DNA of 64,000 nt from Elephas maximus indicus (taxonomy: Eukaryota; Chordata; Mammalia; Proboscidea; Elephantidae): assembly GCF_024166365.1 (NCBI RefSeq), contig NC_064839.1:34608378-34672377 (forward strand), in the 5' to 3' direction. The notes below the pieces were generated by a model. That model was not told the DNA's origin. It ran no database searches and worked only from the letters and a program-made list of their open reading frames with translations. This document shows, in pieces, positions 32,981-44,551 of the stretch (the first letter of the stretch is position 1; every line of letters starts with the position of its first letter). The translations under genes were made by a program, and so were the position numbers.

Positions 32981-34081
32981 GTGCTTATCTTCCTCTGACA
33001 GATTCTAGGTCCTTCATATGTAGGTTGACATGGAATCCAACTTCTTTGAGGTTTCTGGACTGGCCCAACTGTAATCTAAAGGTGACGATGTGTGTTTGTG
33101 TGTCATCTCTTTATAGGATGCTTTCCACCACCAGATCTGTGCATAAGAGAAGCCTTATAGCTTTGACTGTGTGGCAAGACTCCTGAGTCCTATTCTTGGA
33201 GAATCTCTTCTTTGCAACCCCAGATGGTAGTGAGGGGCATGCCAAGGAGGAAAACAAATAAGCCAATGGCAAATTAGCCCCAGGTTAGGGTGCCCCCAGA
33301 TGTCTTCTCTCCATCTCATCTTGTTATGTAATCCCTCTGTTCTGGGTACTTTGGGAGAAGAAAGGCGCTGAATGGGGAAGCAGCATTGTGGGAAGTAAGG
33401 TGGGTATTGTGGACACAGTGATGCATGGGTGGTGTCTCTTTGTGAGGGCCCTCTCCTCAGTCCAGTCTCTGCAGTAGTGATATGCCCTTGTCTTACCATC
33501 TTCTTAGCCCTTCCCACCAACTGTCCATGTTCTTTGCTGGGCTTGGAGTGGCTGTAGACCTCTGCACATGGAGCTGGATACTGTAGAAATTCCTTTTTAT
33601 GTTTGGGTGGAGGTGAGTGAGCAAGATCCCCTGGTGCGGACGGCAGGCAGTCTTATCAGGCTGGCTAGGCTGTACGCTAGGTCCAAAGATGTGGGTCTTC
33701 TCTGCAGATCAGTTTGTGGGTTTGAAGCTGGCTAAAAGCAGTACATCTTAGGAACAATTTGTGCTATGTATAAACCTAATGCCAGCCCTACTTTGGGTGA
33801 CAAGCCAGTACCCCTATGTTGGATGTAGTGATTATATGACATCTAAGTTCTCACTGTTTCTTCGGAGCAGTGCAGATGTGCTTACTTTTATTTCCCTGTA
33901 TCCTGTGGTGGGAACTGGGACAACCCCATTGTATTTAGGGCTATGTGTGAAGCATACAGTTCCTATACAGGAGGTGGACAGGGATGGGCTGGGGTGTCCC
34001 GTAAATCTTCCTGTCACGCAGGTCTAAACCAGAGCCTTACGAGCTTCTGCCCAAGACTGATGTGTGTGTATTCTTTGCTAG

Positions 34082-34637
34082 GACACAGTAAACACAGGTG
34101 TGCAGCAACCATTCGCCATGGAAGCTGGGGAGCTGAGAAGCTCCATGACCAACTACCATCTCATCTCTGAGGCCAGCCTATCCAAGGTGGAAGATGTCAG
34201 CACACCACCTCAAAAGTCCTCGGAAACTATGCAGCTGAAGAAGGAGATCTCCCTGCTGAATGGGATCAGCTTGGTGGTGGGCAACATGATTGGCTCAGGG
34301 ATCTTTGTCTCTCCCAAGGGCGTGCTGGTTTACACTGCCTCCTATGGGTTGTCGCTGGTGGTGTGGGCCATCGGCGGGCTCTTCTCTGTCATTGGTGCCC
34401 TTTGCTATGCAGAGCTTGGGACCACCATCACTAAGTCAGGGGCCAGCTATGCTTATATTCTGGAGGCCTTTGGGGGTTTCATTGCCTTTATCCGCCTATG
34501 GGCCTCACTGCTCATCGTCGAGCCCACGAGTCAGGCCATCATCGCTATCACCTTTGCCAACTACATCATCCAGCCCTCCTTCCCCACCTGTGATCCCCCG
34601 TATGCAGCCTGCCGGCTCATCGCTGCTGCTTGCATAT
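34082..34637 (+). CDS. SLC7A6: SLC7A6 first coding exon (residues 1-174), start at 34118
   Basis: The acceptor 'tctttgctag' precedes 34082, leaving 36 nt of 5' UTR, and the donor GTAAGT starts at 34638. The start at 34118 has a strong context (GCCATGG) and matches the human N-terminus MEA. An in-frame ATG at 34100 would add six residues, but its context is weaker and it is not conserved. The exon encodes the cytoplasmic N-terminus and the first transmembrane segments. The GNMIGSGIF motif (residues 55-63) is typical of the APC superfamily substrate site in TM1. Cys158 in SFPTCDPPY is the extracellular cysteine that joins the SLC3A2 heavy chain by a disulfide. The exon ends one base into a Cys codon. 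Confidence 0.96.
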
Positions 34638-35458
34638 GTAAGTTTGGGAGCTGAGTTGCGGGGGAGTATGGGTTACTGTCATAATGGTAATGGTACCTTA
34701 TATTTGAACAGCATGTTTTCTTTTTTTTTTTTTTTTTGATTGGGAAGGGGCATTTTACCTACTGAAGAAGTGATTTCACCAAAATCATTTGATACTGAGA
34801 GATAAGAAAGGGTAAAGTATAGGGATGGGAGAATGTTATATCTGTTCATGGCTTTTGGTGCCTCGTGTTCCTTCTACTCTTGGCTGCCCCTGTGTTCTGC
34901 CCTCCTGTCTATGTGACAGGTTGCTGCATGTCTTATATTTGTCTTGTCAAGTGTTTTGATTGGAGTCAGTATTGCTAGGGTAATTTAAGCCAGGGAAAAG
35001 CATCAGAGCTGAAGCCTTTATTCTGCTGCTCAAGAAATATATATAAATAAGTAAAAAAAAAAAAATTTGTCTTGCATTTTGGCTTCTCATCGTAAACGTC
35101 TTTAAGGGCATGAATGAGGAAACAGGCTTATCTGGGCTATTGAGGACCAAAGACATTATCCCTCAGGCCCACAGGACCCCCTTCTTCCTTCCACTGAAGT
35201 TCTCTGTGGCTTGTTAGGCAGCAGGCACTATACCAATATGGCTTTTTCCCGTTTGTGTTTTGAAATTCTTTACACTGGCTTTGTAAACAAGCTCTGCCTG
35301 CAGCCAGTGAGAGGAAGGTGGCTTCTACCCCACATTTGGGCTATGGGGACAGAACCTGACATATCCCAGTGGATCCCTCTTTATTTCACTTTTTAATCTT
35401 ATGAGGTGGTAAGGAAGGATTCTGCGTGAAATCACTGAAAGGGGCAGAAGATTCTGTG

Positions 35459-36348
35459 GTAGGGAAAGCCAGCACAACTGGACCAAAACTAAAGCATAGA
35501 AGTTTCTGAGACACATTCAAGCACTTTGAGCGACCAAGTAGCTGGGGCTAGGGGCCTGGGGCCCATAATCTTGGGGGAAAAAAAAAAACATTAGGTCAAT
35601 TGGCATAACATAGTTCATAAAGAAAATGTTCTACATCCCACTTTGGTGGGTAATATCTGGGGTCTTAACAGCCTGCAAGCGACCACCTAATATATACCTA
35701 TTAGTCCCATCTCACCCGGAGCAAAGGAAAATGAAGAAAACCAAAGACACAGGATAAATATCAGCCCAGAGGACTAAGGGACCACATGAACCAGAGACTC
35801 CACCAGCCTGAGGCCGGAAGAACTAGATGGTGGCCAGCTACTACCAATGACCGCCCTGACAGGGACCACAACAGAGAGTCCCAAACACAGCAGGAGAAAA
35901 ATGTAGAACAGAATTCAAATTCACATAAAAAGACCAAACTTACTGTTCTGACAGAGACTGAAGGAACCCCTGAAACTATGGCCCCCTGATGCTGTGCTAA
36001 CCCAGGACTAAACCCATTCCTGAAGCCTACTTTTCAGATAAAGATTAGACAGGCCTATAAAACAAAAAATAACACGTGAGGAATGCACTTCTCAGTTCAG
36101 TCAAATATACGAGACCACACCTGTAGGCCACTCCTGTCCAAAAGCAGGACCAGAAGGCAGGAAGGGACAGGAATTGGACGAATGGACACAGGAAACCTGG
36201 GGTGGAAAGGGAGAGTGTGCTGTCACATTGTATGGATTGGAACCAATGTCATGAAACAGTATGTGTATAAATTTTTGAATGAGAAATTAACTTGAGCTGT
36301 AAACTTTCACCTAAAGCACAATAAGAATTAATATTAATTAAAAAAAAA
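35459..36348 (+). mobile_element. L1 3' UTR copy, sense, with likely target duplication
   Basis: Follows the L1 3' UTR order seen at 61680-62478 and ends in poly(A) at about 36340. Similar repeats AGAAGATTCTGTG (35446-35458) and AGAAGATTGCTGTG (from about 36349) flank it, with a one-base indel. Confidence 0.83.
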
Positions 36349-37261
36349 AGAAGATTGCTGTGAATTTACCCAGTCTTGTAGAGCTGTGTTTTAGCTGAAG
36401 AATGGCCCAGAGTTCCCCTGTGCTCCTTAGCACTGTGCTGCCAGAGGCACTTAATTATACTCTCTTCTTTCCATAGCTCTGCTTGCAAAAGCTTTGGCAG
36501 TGTATGTTTATGTAGTTTATCCACAGTGGTAAAAATAGACCGAGGGTACCTTGGATTAAGGGTTGTACAGTACACTGTGCCTCTTACCTTTAAGGAATTT
36601 GTCCAAGACAGCTGTTGCAGTGAGCCCCTCCACACCCCTTGAGGTAATGAGGGGGGAACAGATTCCTTGGGAGGAGGGAAGGTGGTTGCTCAGGTAGATG
36701 TCTGACTAGGCTTTTGGTCAGGGGAACTCTGGCCTGACTGAGCTTCCTAAAACAGGAAAATAATGTTTTCTGATTATAAAAGTGACATGTGTTCATTAAG
36801 GAGAAAATTAAGTTACCTTTAAATCACTGTAACTTACCACTAAGGGATGATGAGCACTTTTAATAGTTCAGTAGTGCCTTCATTTCTTACATGAAACTTG
36901 GATCATACTTTAAATTCTGCTTTTAAAACCTAATATGAGTTTTCCTCCGTTTCACGAAATGTTCTTCAAAAACAACATTTTAAAAAGTAGTGTTTGTTAA
37001 AAAGTAATACATAGGCTTTAAAGACAATTTGAAAGATGCAGAAAACTAGAAAAAAGCAAATTTACATCACACGTGATTTTACCTCCCAGAGAACCATTGT
37101 TACTATTGGGGTGAAATACCTTCCGGTATTTTTTTCTGTACATAGCTTTTCAAAAAATGCTCGTGAAATCATATTCTCTGTGGTTTGTATCCTGCTTTTT
37201 TATTTAATAGTTTCCTCTTTTGTCAAATAATCTTAGAAAATGTGATGTGGGACATGGAAGT

Positions 37262-37490
37262 AGTTTCCAGGCAGTGTTGTATAGTGGATAAAATCACAGG
37301 CCCTGATGCCAGACTGGGCTTGATTCCTGGCTTCACCGTTTACTAGCTGTTGACTTTGAGGGAGCTACTTACCATTGTTTTGGTTTTCCTACGTGTGAAA
37401 TAGGAATATTGATAGTATCTGTCTGAAAAGATTATTGTGAGGAATAAATGAATCAATACATGTCTAGTGCTTTTCTGTGCCTGACTAGTA
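37262..37490 (+). repeat. MIR SINE
   Basis: Long MIR match from 'gcagtgttgtatagtggat' through 'ttgattcctggcttcacc' to 'ttgtgaggaataaatgaat'. Confidence 0.8.
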
Positions 37491-39018
37491 AGTACCCTGT
37501 AGTGTTATTATAAATAGTGCTGCTCTGGAGATCTTTGAACATGAATCCTTTTCTGGATTTCTGCATATTTTCTTAGGATAGAATTATAGAACGGAAATCC
37601 TGGTGTCTAAGGAAATAAACTATTTTAAGCATCTCCATGTGTTGCCAAGTTACTTTCTAGAAGGTTGTGTGAATTTGTGCTCCTGTCATACATGTCCAAG
37701 AGCTCCTTGGTCTTGTGATGGCCTTAGGATAAACTCCAAGAATAACCCAAAAGTCACCTCTGTGTATAAATTTGAATATAGAGAAGAGTTTTGTTTGTCA
37801 AATCTTTTTTTTTTCCCTCTTTATGATTTTTTCCTATTGTTTTTATGCTTAGGAATTCCATTCCCATATCAGAAACTGATCTTTTTATTGGAGGAGAGGC
37901 CTGACTTCTTAGAAATGAGAAGATGTGGTACTTCTTGGCTTCTTTCATTCAACATGCACTTTTACCTAGGTTACTCAGTTTGTGAATTTCCTGTAAGCTC
38001 TTTGGCCCAGAAATCTAGGCTTTTCCAGAAGCCAAACCTGAGGGCAAGAACTAACTGACTGAGCTTTAGGGTTCTCCTTAACCACTACGCTACACTGCCT
38101 GGAAACGACTTCCGTGTCCCCACATCATGTTTTCTGAGAATATTTGACAAAAGGGGAAACTATTAAATAAAAAAAGTAGGATTCAAACCACAAAGAGTAT
38201 AATCTCATGGGTACTTCTTTTCTTGCACCTTAGGTGATAGAATCAGGCTGACAGATCATCTCACAGAGCTGGGGCATGCTGTGAGGGAGTTGCCTTGGGC
38301 AGAGGTGGCGGTGGGTGGGAATAGCCTGGTCTGAAGACACATAAATTGTCAGAAACCAAGTAGTTTGTCATTAGGAAAAAAAAAACAACAGTGATCTCTA
38401 CTGAATCCAGGGTAAGGCTGGGGTAGGATTGAAGAATAATTAGGTTAGTCTTGAAACTGAGGGATGAGAGGAGTCCCACTTGTTGGTTGAGAGACTGCAT
38501 AAAGAAATTATAGCCATGCCAGGCTAGCCAGGCTAGACAATTCAAGTTCCATCTAAGAAGGAATGGCCTGGGCAGTCTACATACAACCAACTTTTGCCAG
38601 AGGCTGCAAGCTAGTGGCCGATGGCCAGACTTGGCCTACAGATATATCTGGTTTGGCCTGTACAGTATTCTAAATAATTTTGAAATTTGAAAATTGGGAC
38701 TTACCCTTTCTCTTAAAAATCAAGAGTTTTGCAACGCTTGACCGAAATTCCTGCCCGACACAATCAGTTGGATTTGTAGTGGTTGTTCTCTTTAAGTGGG
38801 GCTATATGTACTCCCTACAGTTCTCCTACTCCTGCTTTGTTTATACCCAGTTTCTTGCCTTTGCTCATTTGTATTCCCTTCTTGGCCCCTGAAAGTATTA
38901 GAATTTCAGATCCTGGCTTTTGGGCTGCCTTCTACCCCAGGGCCAGGTTATACTGGCAGGGAGTCTAGGGAGCTTTTGGGGGATTTTTAGGCCCTCTTAG
39001 CTACTCATTATCCTAGAC

Positions 39019-39266
39019 CAGTGGTTCTCAATCAAAAGTGAGTGTGTCCTTCCCCCCTTCCCCCTCCCCTACCTCCTAGGGATATTTGTGAATGTCTGAG
39101 GACATTTTTGGTTATTACAACCTTGGGGGAGAGGAGTGATTTTATTGGCTTCTAGTAAGTAGAGGCCATGGATGCTACTAAATATCCTACAATACACGGG
39201 ACACCCCCCCGCAACAAAGACTTATTACTTGGCCCAAAATGTTGGTAGTGCCGAGGCTGAGAGCTG
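39019..39266 (+). mobile_element. MER5-type hAT-Charlie non-autonomous DNA transposon
   Basis: Starts CAGTGGTTCTCA and ends near 'gaggctgagagctg', so it has the family's inverted ends. Internal 'gaggacatttttggttatta' and 'ggcccaaaatgttggtagtg' match the known consensus. Confidence 0.8.
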
Positions 39267-40084
39267 TTTAAAGTTGCACCCTGCTGTATGTGTTCTGGGC
39301 CCTGGAAATCTTCTGTGGTTGGGTGAGGCCTTGGGTTGCTGACTGAACTCAGTAAGCTTAGAGGTTCCTTTTCACTTTTGGAACCGTAGAGGGAAATGGA
39401 AGACCTCAGGGTACATAGGTCCCCTCTCTGGCCAGGTTTTCTTGCTTGATTGACTGCACAGTGGGTGATGTATCTGGCTTGGATGTTGTCGGTCCATTTG
39501 TCATTGTGTCCTTTGGCTTAGAGATCCTGCCTGTGGTGTAGGCTTACATACATCATTGGAGAGTATTTGCCTTGAGGGGTCCATGTCTTCTGACATGGAA
39601 ATCAGCTCAGCACTGACAGTGACACCAAAGTCCTGGTCCAGCGAAAAACTGAGATTCACTTCCTCCTGAGGGTTTTTTGGGATAAGGCTGACAGGGAGGA
39701 GGAAGAGGAGAAAGAACGGGAGGGATACTGTTAAGGCTCAGACTGGAAGTGACTGTGTGGAAAAAAACACTGTTTGATGGTGGTCCCTGCATATCTTTCT
39801 AGCATCTCTAGCTGTCTTAGACTCACACCTGGTTAGGGCTCTGAGTAGGAAGGATACTCTCCCCTCTTTTGGTCAGTGGTCGCTGTGGACAGGCAGCTTT
39901 CATGTTCTAAAAGTGAAAGCTTAGGGACATATTCAAGTCCCTAAGGAGGATGGGGCTTGACCTTAGTTGTTTAGACCCTGGACTCTAACCCTGTATTTAG
40001 TATATACAGCTAAATAACTAAACAACTAAATAACTGTATTTAATATATAACTGTATATGTGTGTGTAACTAAAAACCAAGAAGC

Positions 40085-40330
40085 TTTTTTTTTTTTAAGT
40101 CTACTTTAGATGAAGATTTGCAGAGCAAATTAGTTTCTCATTAAGCAATGAATACGCATATTGTTTTGTGACATTGGTTGCAAACCCCACATGTCAACAC
40201 TCTCCCCTTCTCGACCTTGGGTCCCCTGTTACCAGGTTTCCTGTTCCCTCCTGCTTTCTTGTCCTTGCCCCTGGGTTGGTGTACAGGAAAAACCTGGAAC
40301 CTTTTTAAAAAAGAATGTACATTACATACT
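40085..40330 (-). mobile_element. L1 3' UTR fragment, antisense
   Basis: Starts with a T run, then 'gcagagcaaattagtttctc' and 'gtgacattggttgcaaaccc', as in other antisense L1 3' ends here. Truncated. Confidence 0.6.
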
Positions 40331-40387
40331 CAAACACATTCCAGGAAGTAGCTACTGATTACAGGCTCTCCATTTGAAAGGGTTTAC

Positions 40388-40578
40388 CTCCCCTGGGTGG
40401 TGAAAACAGTTAAGTGCTCAACTATTAGCCTAAAGATTGCTGGTTTTGAACCCACCCAGAGGTGCCTTAGAAAACAGACTTGGCAGTCTGCTTCTGAAAG
40501 GTCATAGCCTTGAAAACTCTGTGGAGCCTTTCTACTCTGAGTCAGAATTGATTCTAAGGCAACTAACACCACCACCCT
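40388..40578 (+). mobile_element. AfroSINE, sense, diverged
   Basis: Tracks the SINE from 'cccctgggtggtgaaaacag' to 'gattctaaggcaactaacac', including the longer-subtype internal segment. Confidence 0.8.
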
Positions 40579-40988
40579 CCCTAGACTGTTGTAAAACATT
40601 TCCCTCTTAAAGGATTTGTGGTTGTGATTCCCCCTCCTTTTTGTTGTTGTTGTTTAGAATTGCACTCCTTTGTCCTTGAATGTCCCTCAGCAACAGCCAG
40701 TATTGCGGGAAGAATTGAAAGGTTACCTGCTTCTCCCTATCACTTGTGGGAAAAGGGAGCTATGAATGTCAGCATTACTGGGACTTCAGCTTCAGATTGC
40801 CAGGCCAACCCCTTATCAGAAAGAGATTAGGTGAGAGGTACAGGTTCAATTCTGTCAGAGGACACATGTGTTATTCGAGATTTCTTTGGGTTGCAAACAA
40901 GAAAAAAACTCCAAGTAGCATGGCTCAAACATGGTGAAGGTAGAAAGTATGGGGCTGGTAGGATGATGTCATAAATTCTTCCAGGAAC

Positions 40989-41184
40989 CAGGGTTGTTTC
41001 CTTTCATCATGCTTATTCAATCTGTATGCTGAGCAAATAATTCAAGAAGCTGGACTATATGAAGAACGTGGCATCAGGATTGGAGGAAGACTCATTAACA
41101 ACCTGTGATATGCAGATGATACAACCTTGCTTGCTGAAAGTGAAGAGGACTTGAAGCATTTACTGATGAAGATCAAAAACTACA
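40989..41184 (+). pseudogene. Internal RTE reverse transcriptase fragment
   Basis: Aligns with 23163-23355 of the large RTE copy: FNLYAEQII, GIRIGGRLINNL, then a stop and YADDTTLLAE. It keeps the canonical YADD box but has TGA where the large copy has CGT (Arg), and it lacks one Glu codon. Both ends are internal to the element, so it is not a simple 3'-anchored retrocopy. Confidence 0.87.
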
Positions 41185-42387
41185 TCCCTTTTTTCTGTCT
41201 CCTTGTCTCTGTCTCTATGGCTCTTGTCTCTCTCTCTGTCCCCTTCAGTCTTTTCTTTCTCCTTATCTTTGGCTCTGGTCTTTCCTCAGACTCTGTCTTC
41301 CTGTGTATTTCTGGGTCTTTCTGTCAGTCTGTTTCTCACAGGCTGCAGACACACACTTCTGCTTCTTTTGGTAGTCCTGCTTCCTTTCTCTGCTTGCTTT
41401 TGGTTCCTGTTCCCCTATACCTTGGGTTTGTATGTGACTTTGACTTACTGTGGCTCTTGACTCTGTTGCCTGCTACTATTGGATTCAGCCTCTTGGTATC
41501 CCAATTCCATGTTCCTGGAGATACAATCTAATAGGCTCAGCTTGAGTCCAGAGTCTACCACTGGCTCAGTTAGCCATGAGAGCGGAGGGGAAGGACTGGC
41601 AGGTGCCTCAAAATATGCTTGCTTACTGTATTGCACAGGGGTCTATGGATCACTGGTGGCTCTTAACTAGGTAATCCCTATGTATCAAACTTTGATCAGC
41701 AGGGTAGGTCCTTGGGAAGTCCTGCCAGCAGCATGCATGCCTTTGGGCTTCTTCTTTCCTTGACCATTGCCCCCCAGCCCTCATCTGGTGTGATTGACTA
41801 GAAAGCACCTGTCTGATTTACCAGAGCAATGACTGAAAGCATTTGAAGCACTAGAGGGTGTTGAGCCACAAGTGTTTATTTCCATAGGCTGACCCTGGGT
41901 GCTCCTCTCCATTTGAGTGGAGAAAGGTCCAACTTTTGACAATTGCTATGCTCCAGGGTGTTGATGGTTGTGTGAAAGTCATCACCACTTTGATTCCAAC
42001 CAGGGTTCATTGGTTCTCCCCTTTGCTTGGCAGTAGAAATTAAGAAAACAACATACTTTTGTTGCCTTCTGAGAATTTGTGATCTTCCTGGCGAGGCAGA
42101 AGCCACAACACTTGAGGGAGAGGCCTACTTGAGACAGGTGTCCACATGACCGTAAAGTTCAGGGGAGAGAGAGCTCAGTGAGAGCAGACTGGTATATTTG
42201 GGGGAAGGTTTTACAGAGGAGGTGAGGGCTTAGCTAGACCTTGGAAGTGGGAGTTGGTGTTGGCTGTGACAGGAGGAGGGGAGGACATTTCTTTTATGTG
42301 TGTATCTGGCACCACTAGGAAGAGAGTCTGGCTGAAGGTGAGAGTGCAGAATGGATAGGTGGAAGTGGCGTGGAGTATTGGCCCCCC

Positions 42388-43040
42388 ATTTTTTTTTTTT
42401 TTGTATTTTTGGTAAAAGTTTACACAGCAAATTAAGTTTTCATTTAATAATTTCTGTACATATTGTTCAGTATCATTGGTTACATTTTTCACAAAGTATG
42501 AGTATTCTCATTATTTCCATCCTGGTTGGTCTGTTTCCATTAATCTAGCTTCCTTACTCCCCTTACAGTCTCATGTTTGCTTTAGGGTAAATATTGACTG
42601 TTTGGTCTCATATAGATGATCGTTAACAAGGAACACAGTACTCATGGGTGACGTTATGTATTTTATGAGCCAGCCTATTATTTGGCTGAAAGGTGACCTC
42701 CAGAAGTGGGATCAGTTCCAAAATTAAGGATAATCTCAGGGCAGTAGTCTTGGGGGATCCTCTAGTCTCTACCAGTCCAGTAAGTCTGACCTTTTGTAGG
42801 AATTTGAAGTTTGGTCTACATTTTTTCTTCCATTCTATCTGGGACCATCTGTTGTGTCCCTGGTCAGAACGGTTGTTAGTGGTAGGTGGGCACCATCTGG
42901 TTCTTCTGGTCTCGGGTTAGATGAGGCTGTTAGTCCTGTAGACTAGTTTCTTCTTTGAGTCTTGTGTTTGCTTCTTTCTCTTTTGCTCCAGACCAGTACA
43001 GACCAATAGTTGTATCTTAGATGCCTGTTAGACCTCCAAT
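42388..43040 (-). mobile_element. L1 3' UTR copy, antisense
   Basis: T run at 42389-42402, then a diverged reverse L1 3' UTR with 'gtctcatatagatgatcgtt' and 'catctggttcttctggtct'. Confidence 0.7.
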
Positions 43041-43379
43041 TTTTTGTAATAAAATTTGAGGTTCACATAAAAATTCTGTTTTGGGAAAGCTAGGGGCAGT
43101 GTTTGGAGGTGTCACTGTGTTCCCTCTAGCCATGGAACTCCTTGCATACTGCTGTCATGTCCTCTCCATGAATCACAACAGTCCTTGTTTAGCAAGGTTA
43201 AGATGCTGGGACCCTCAACACAGGGCCCAGATATCACTGAAGTATGTGAGGAACTGGAGCTTAAAGCCAACGGTGGTGACACAAGTGTAGAGAACACTCA
43301 AGTGAGCTCAGTTCTCATGGATCTCACTGAGAATTGCGAGGTTTGGATAGGAATGGGAGGGGGGTAAGATTCAGCGGGG

Positions 43380-43945
43380 CCCAAGTGAGCTTAAATCTCT
43401 AAGTCTCAGTTTTCTCATCTACCAGATGAGAATAAAAATACCTCTATTTTGGACAGAACAGAATTTCAAATTCTCATGGACTCCAGACTTCCTGGAGCCA
43501 TGGGGGCTGGATCAACCTGTGAAACTATTGCCCTGAGATAATCTTTAAAACTTAAACCAAAAATATTCCCTGAAGTCTTCTTAAAACCAAACAATAGTTT
43601 AGCTTAACTAGTAAAAAATGTCTGCCTCGAGCCTTATGCTCTTTTAAGAACTATCTATACAGGATCAAAGTGACAACAGCAACTCGAAAGATTAGATAGG
43701 AACCTTAGGGGGTAGTGAGTTTATGTTAATGGGGTAGAAACAACTCAGAAAAGGACAGTGAGAATAGTTGTACAACTCGAAGAAGTTAATAAACATCACT
43801 GAATTGTACATGTAGAAATGGTTGAATTGGTATACGTTTTGCTATGTATATTCTCAACAACAACAACAACAAAATCTCTAGGGGCTGTGGGAATTAAATG
43901 AAGCAATGCATGTGAAAATGTCAGGCACGTAACAGGCCTTTTTTG
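43380..43945 (+). repeat. MIR SINE split by an L1-type insertion
   Basis: The MIR left part is at about 43390-43450 ('ctcagttttctcatctacca') and the right part at about 43876-43945 ('gaattaaatgaagcaatgca'). Confidence 0.6.
43452..43874 (+). mobile_element. L1-type 3' UTR insert, sense, with CAA-repeat tail
   Basis: The reverse complement of this segment resembles 6230-6660. It ends in 'caacaacaacaacaa'. It lies inside a MIR element. Confidence 0.6.
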
Positions 43946-44425
43946 TACACTTACGTGTAAAACATTGTCCCTCTAATTCCTGGGTGACCTGCCTATTGCG
44001 TTCAAATCCACCTCATTTATTGATGGGGCACTCTTGTCTCCACCCTCTAGCTTGGCTGTGGAGAGGTCTTGTGCCTCTTGTTGTTTGGAACCTTGGGAGC
44101 CTGGTGGGGAGGAGTGGATGAAGTCAACCATTCCTGGGCCTGGGGGGTGGGGAGGGGGAAGAAAGGCAGATTTCCAAAATGGTTCTGGGTATCAGAATGT
44201 ATTAATGTATGGTTTTGCATCTTGACTTGTCAATGGTGATGGGATGCTCATGGGTGCTCTTAGCTGGGGCAGGTGAGGGTATCCCCCCTTTTGCCTATTT
44301 GGTTCTCACTGTTACATTGGCCCCTTTGTGCCTTAGGCAGTATGGGCAGAAATGATGCTCTCTACAAAGCCTCTCAGCTCAAGCCTTCCAGTGACCTTAT
44401 GGCCTTCCCCTGGTTTTTCTCCTAG

Positions 44426-44551
44426 GCCTGCTGACATTTGTAAACTGTGCCTATGTGAAGTGGGGCACGCGTGTGCAGGATACGTTCACCTACGCCAAGG
44501 TCCTAGCGCTCATTGCCATCATTATCATGGGCTTTGTTAAACTGTGCCAGG
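44426..44551 (+). CDS. SLC7A6: SLC7A6 coding exon 2
   Basis: The acceptor 'ctcctag' precedes 44426 and the donor GTAAGA starts at 44552. It completes the split Cys codon and encodes [20 protein letters not shown], then [21 protein letters not shown], ending one base into a Gly codon. This covers a cytoplasmic loop and the next membrane span. It is nearly identical to the human segment as I recall it ([11 protein letters not shown] here for VVALIAIIVMG). Confidence 0.96.

Larger units (their letters stand above)
17755..34081 (+). other. SLC7A6: SLC7A6 intron 1 (5' UTR intron)
   Basis: About 16.3 kb by inference from the proposed exon 1. It contains a degenerate GT/GA-rich tandem region, a near full-length RTE LINE, RTE and L1 fragments, AfroSINEs and two MaLR-like LTRs. 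The stretches 19000-20600, 24080-25340 and 32990-34080 have no recognised gene. Confidence 0.6.
34638..44425 (+). other. SLC7A6: SLC7A6 intron 2
   Basis: 9.8 kb with no exon recognised. It contains L1 3' copies in both orientations, an AfroSINE, an internal RTE fragment, MIR copies, a MER5-type DNA transposon and a CT-rich tract at about 41195-41480. Confidence 0.8.

Noticed and set aside
34100-34117. Alternative SLC7A6 start six codons upstream
   Set aside because: In frame, but its context is weaker than GCCATGG at 34118, and the human protein begins at the equivalent of 34118.
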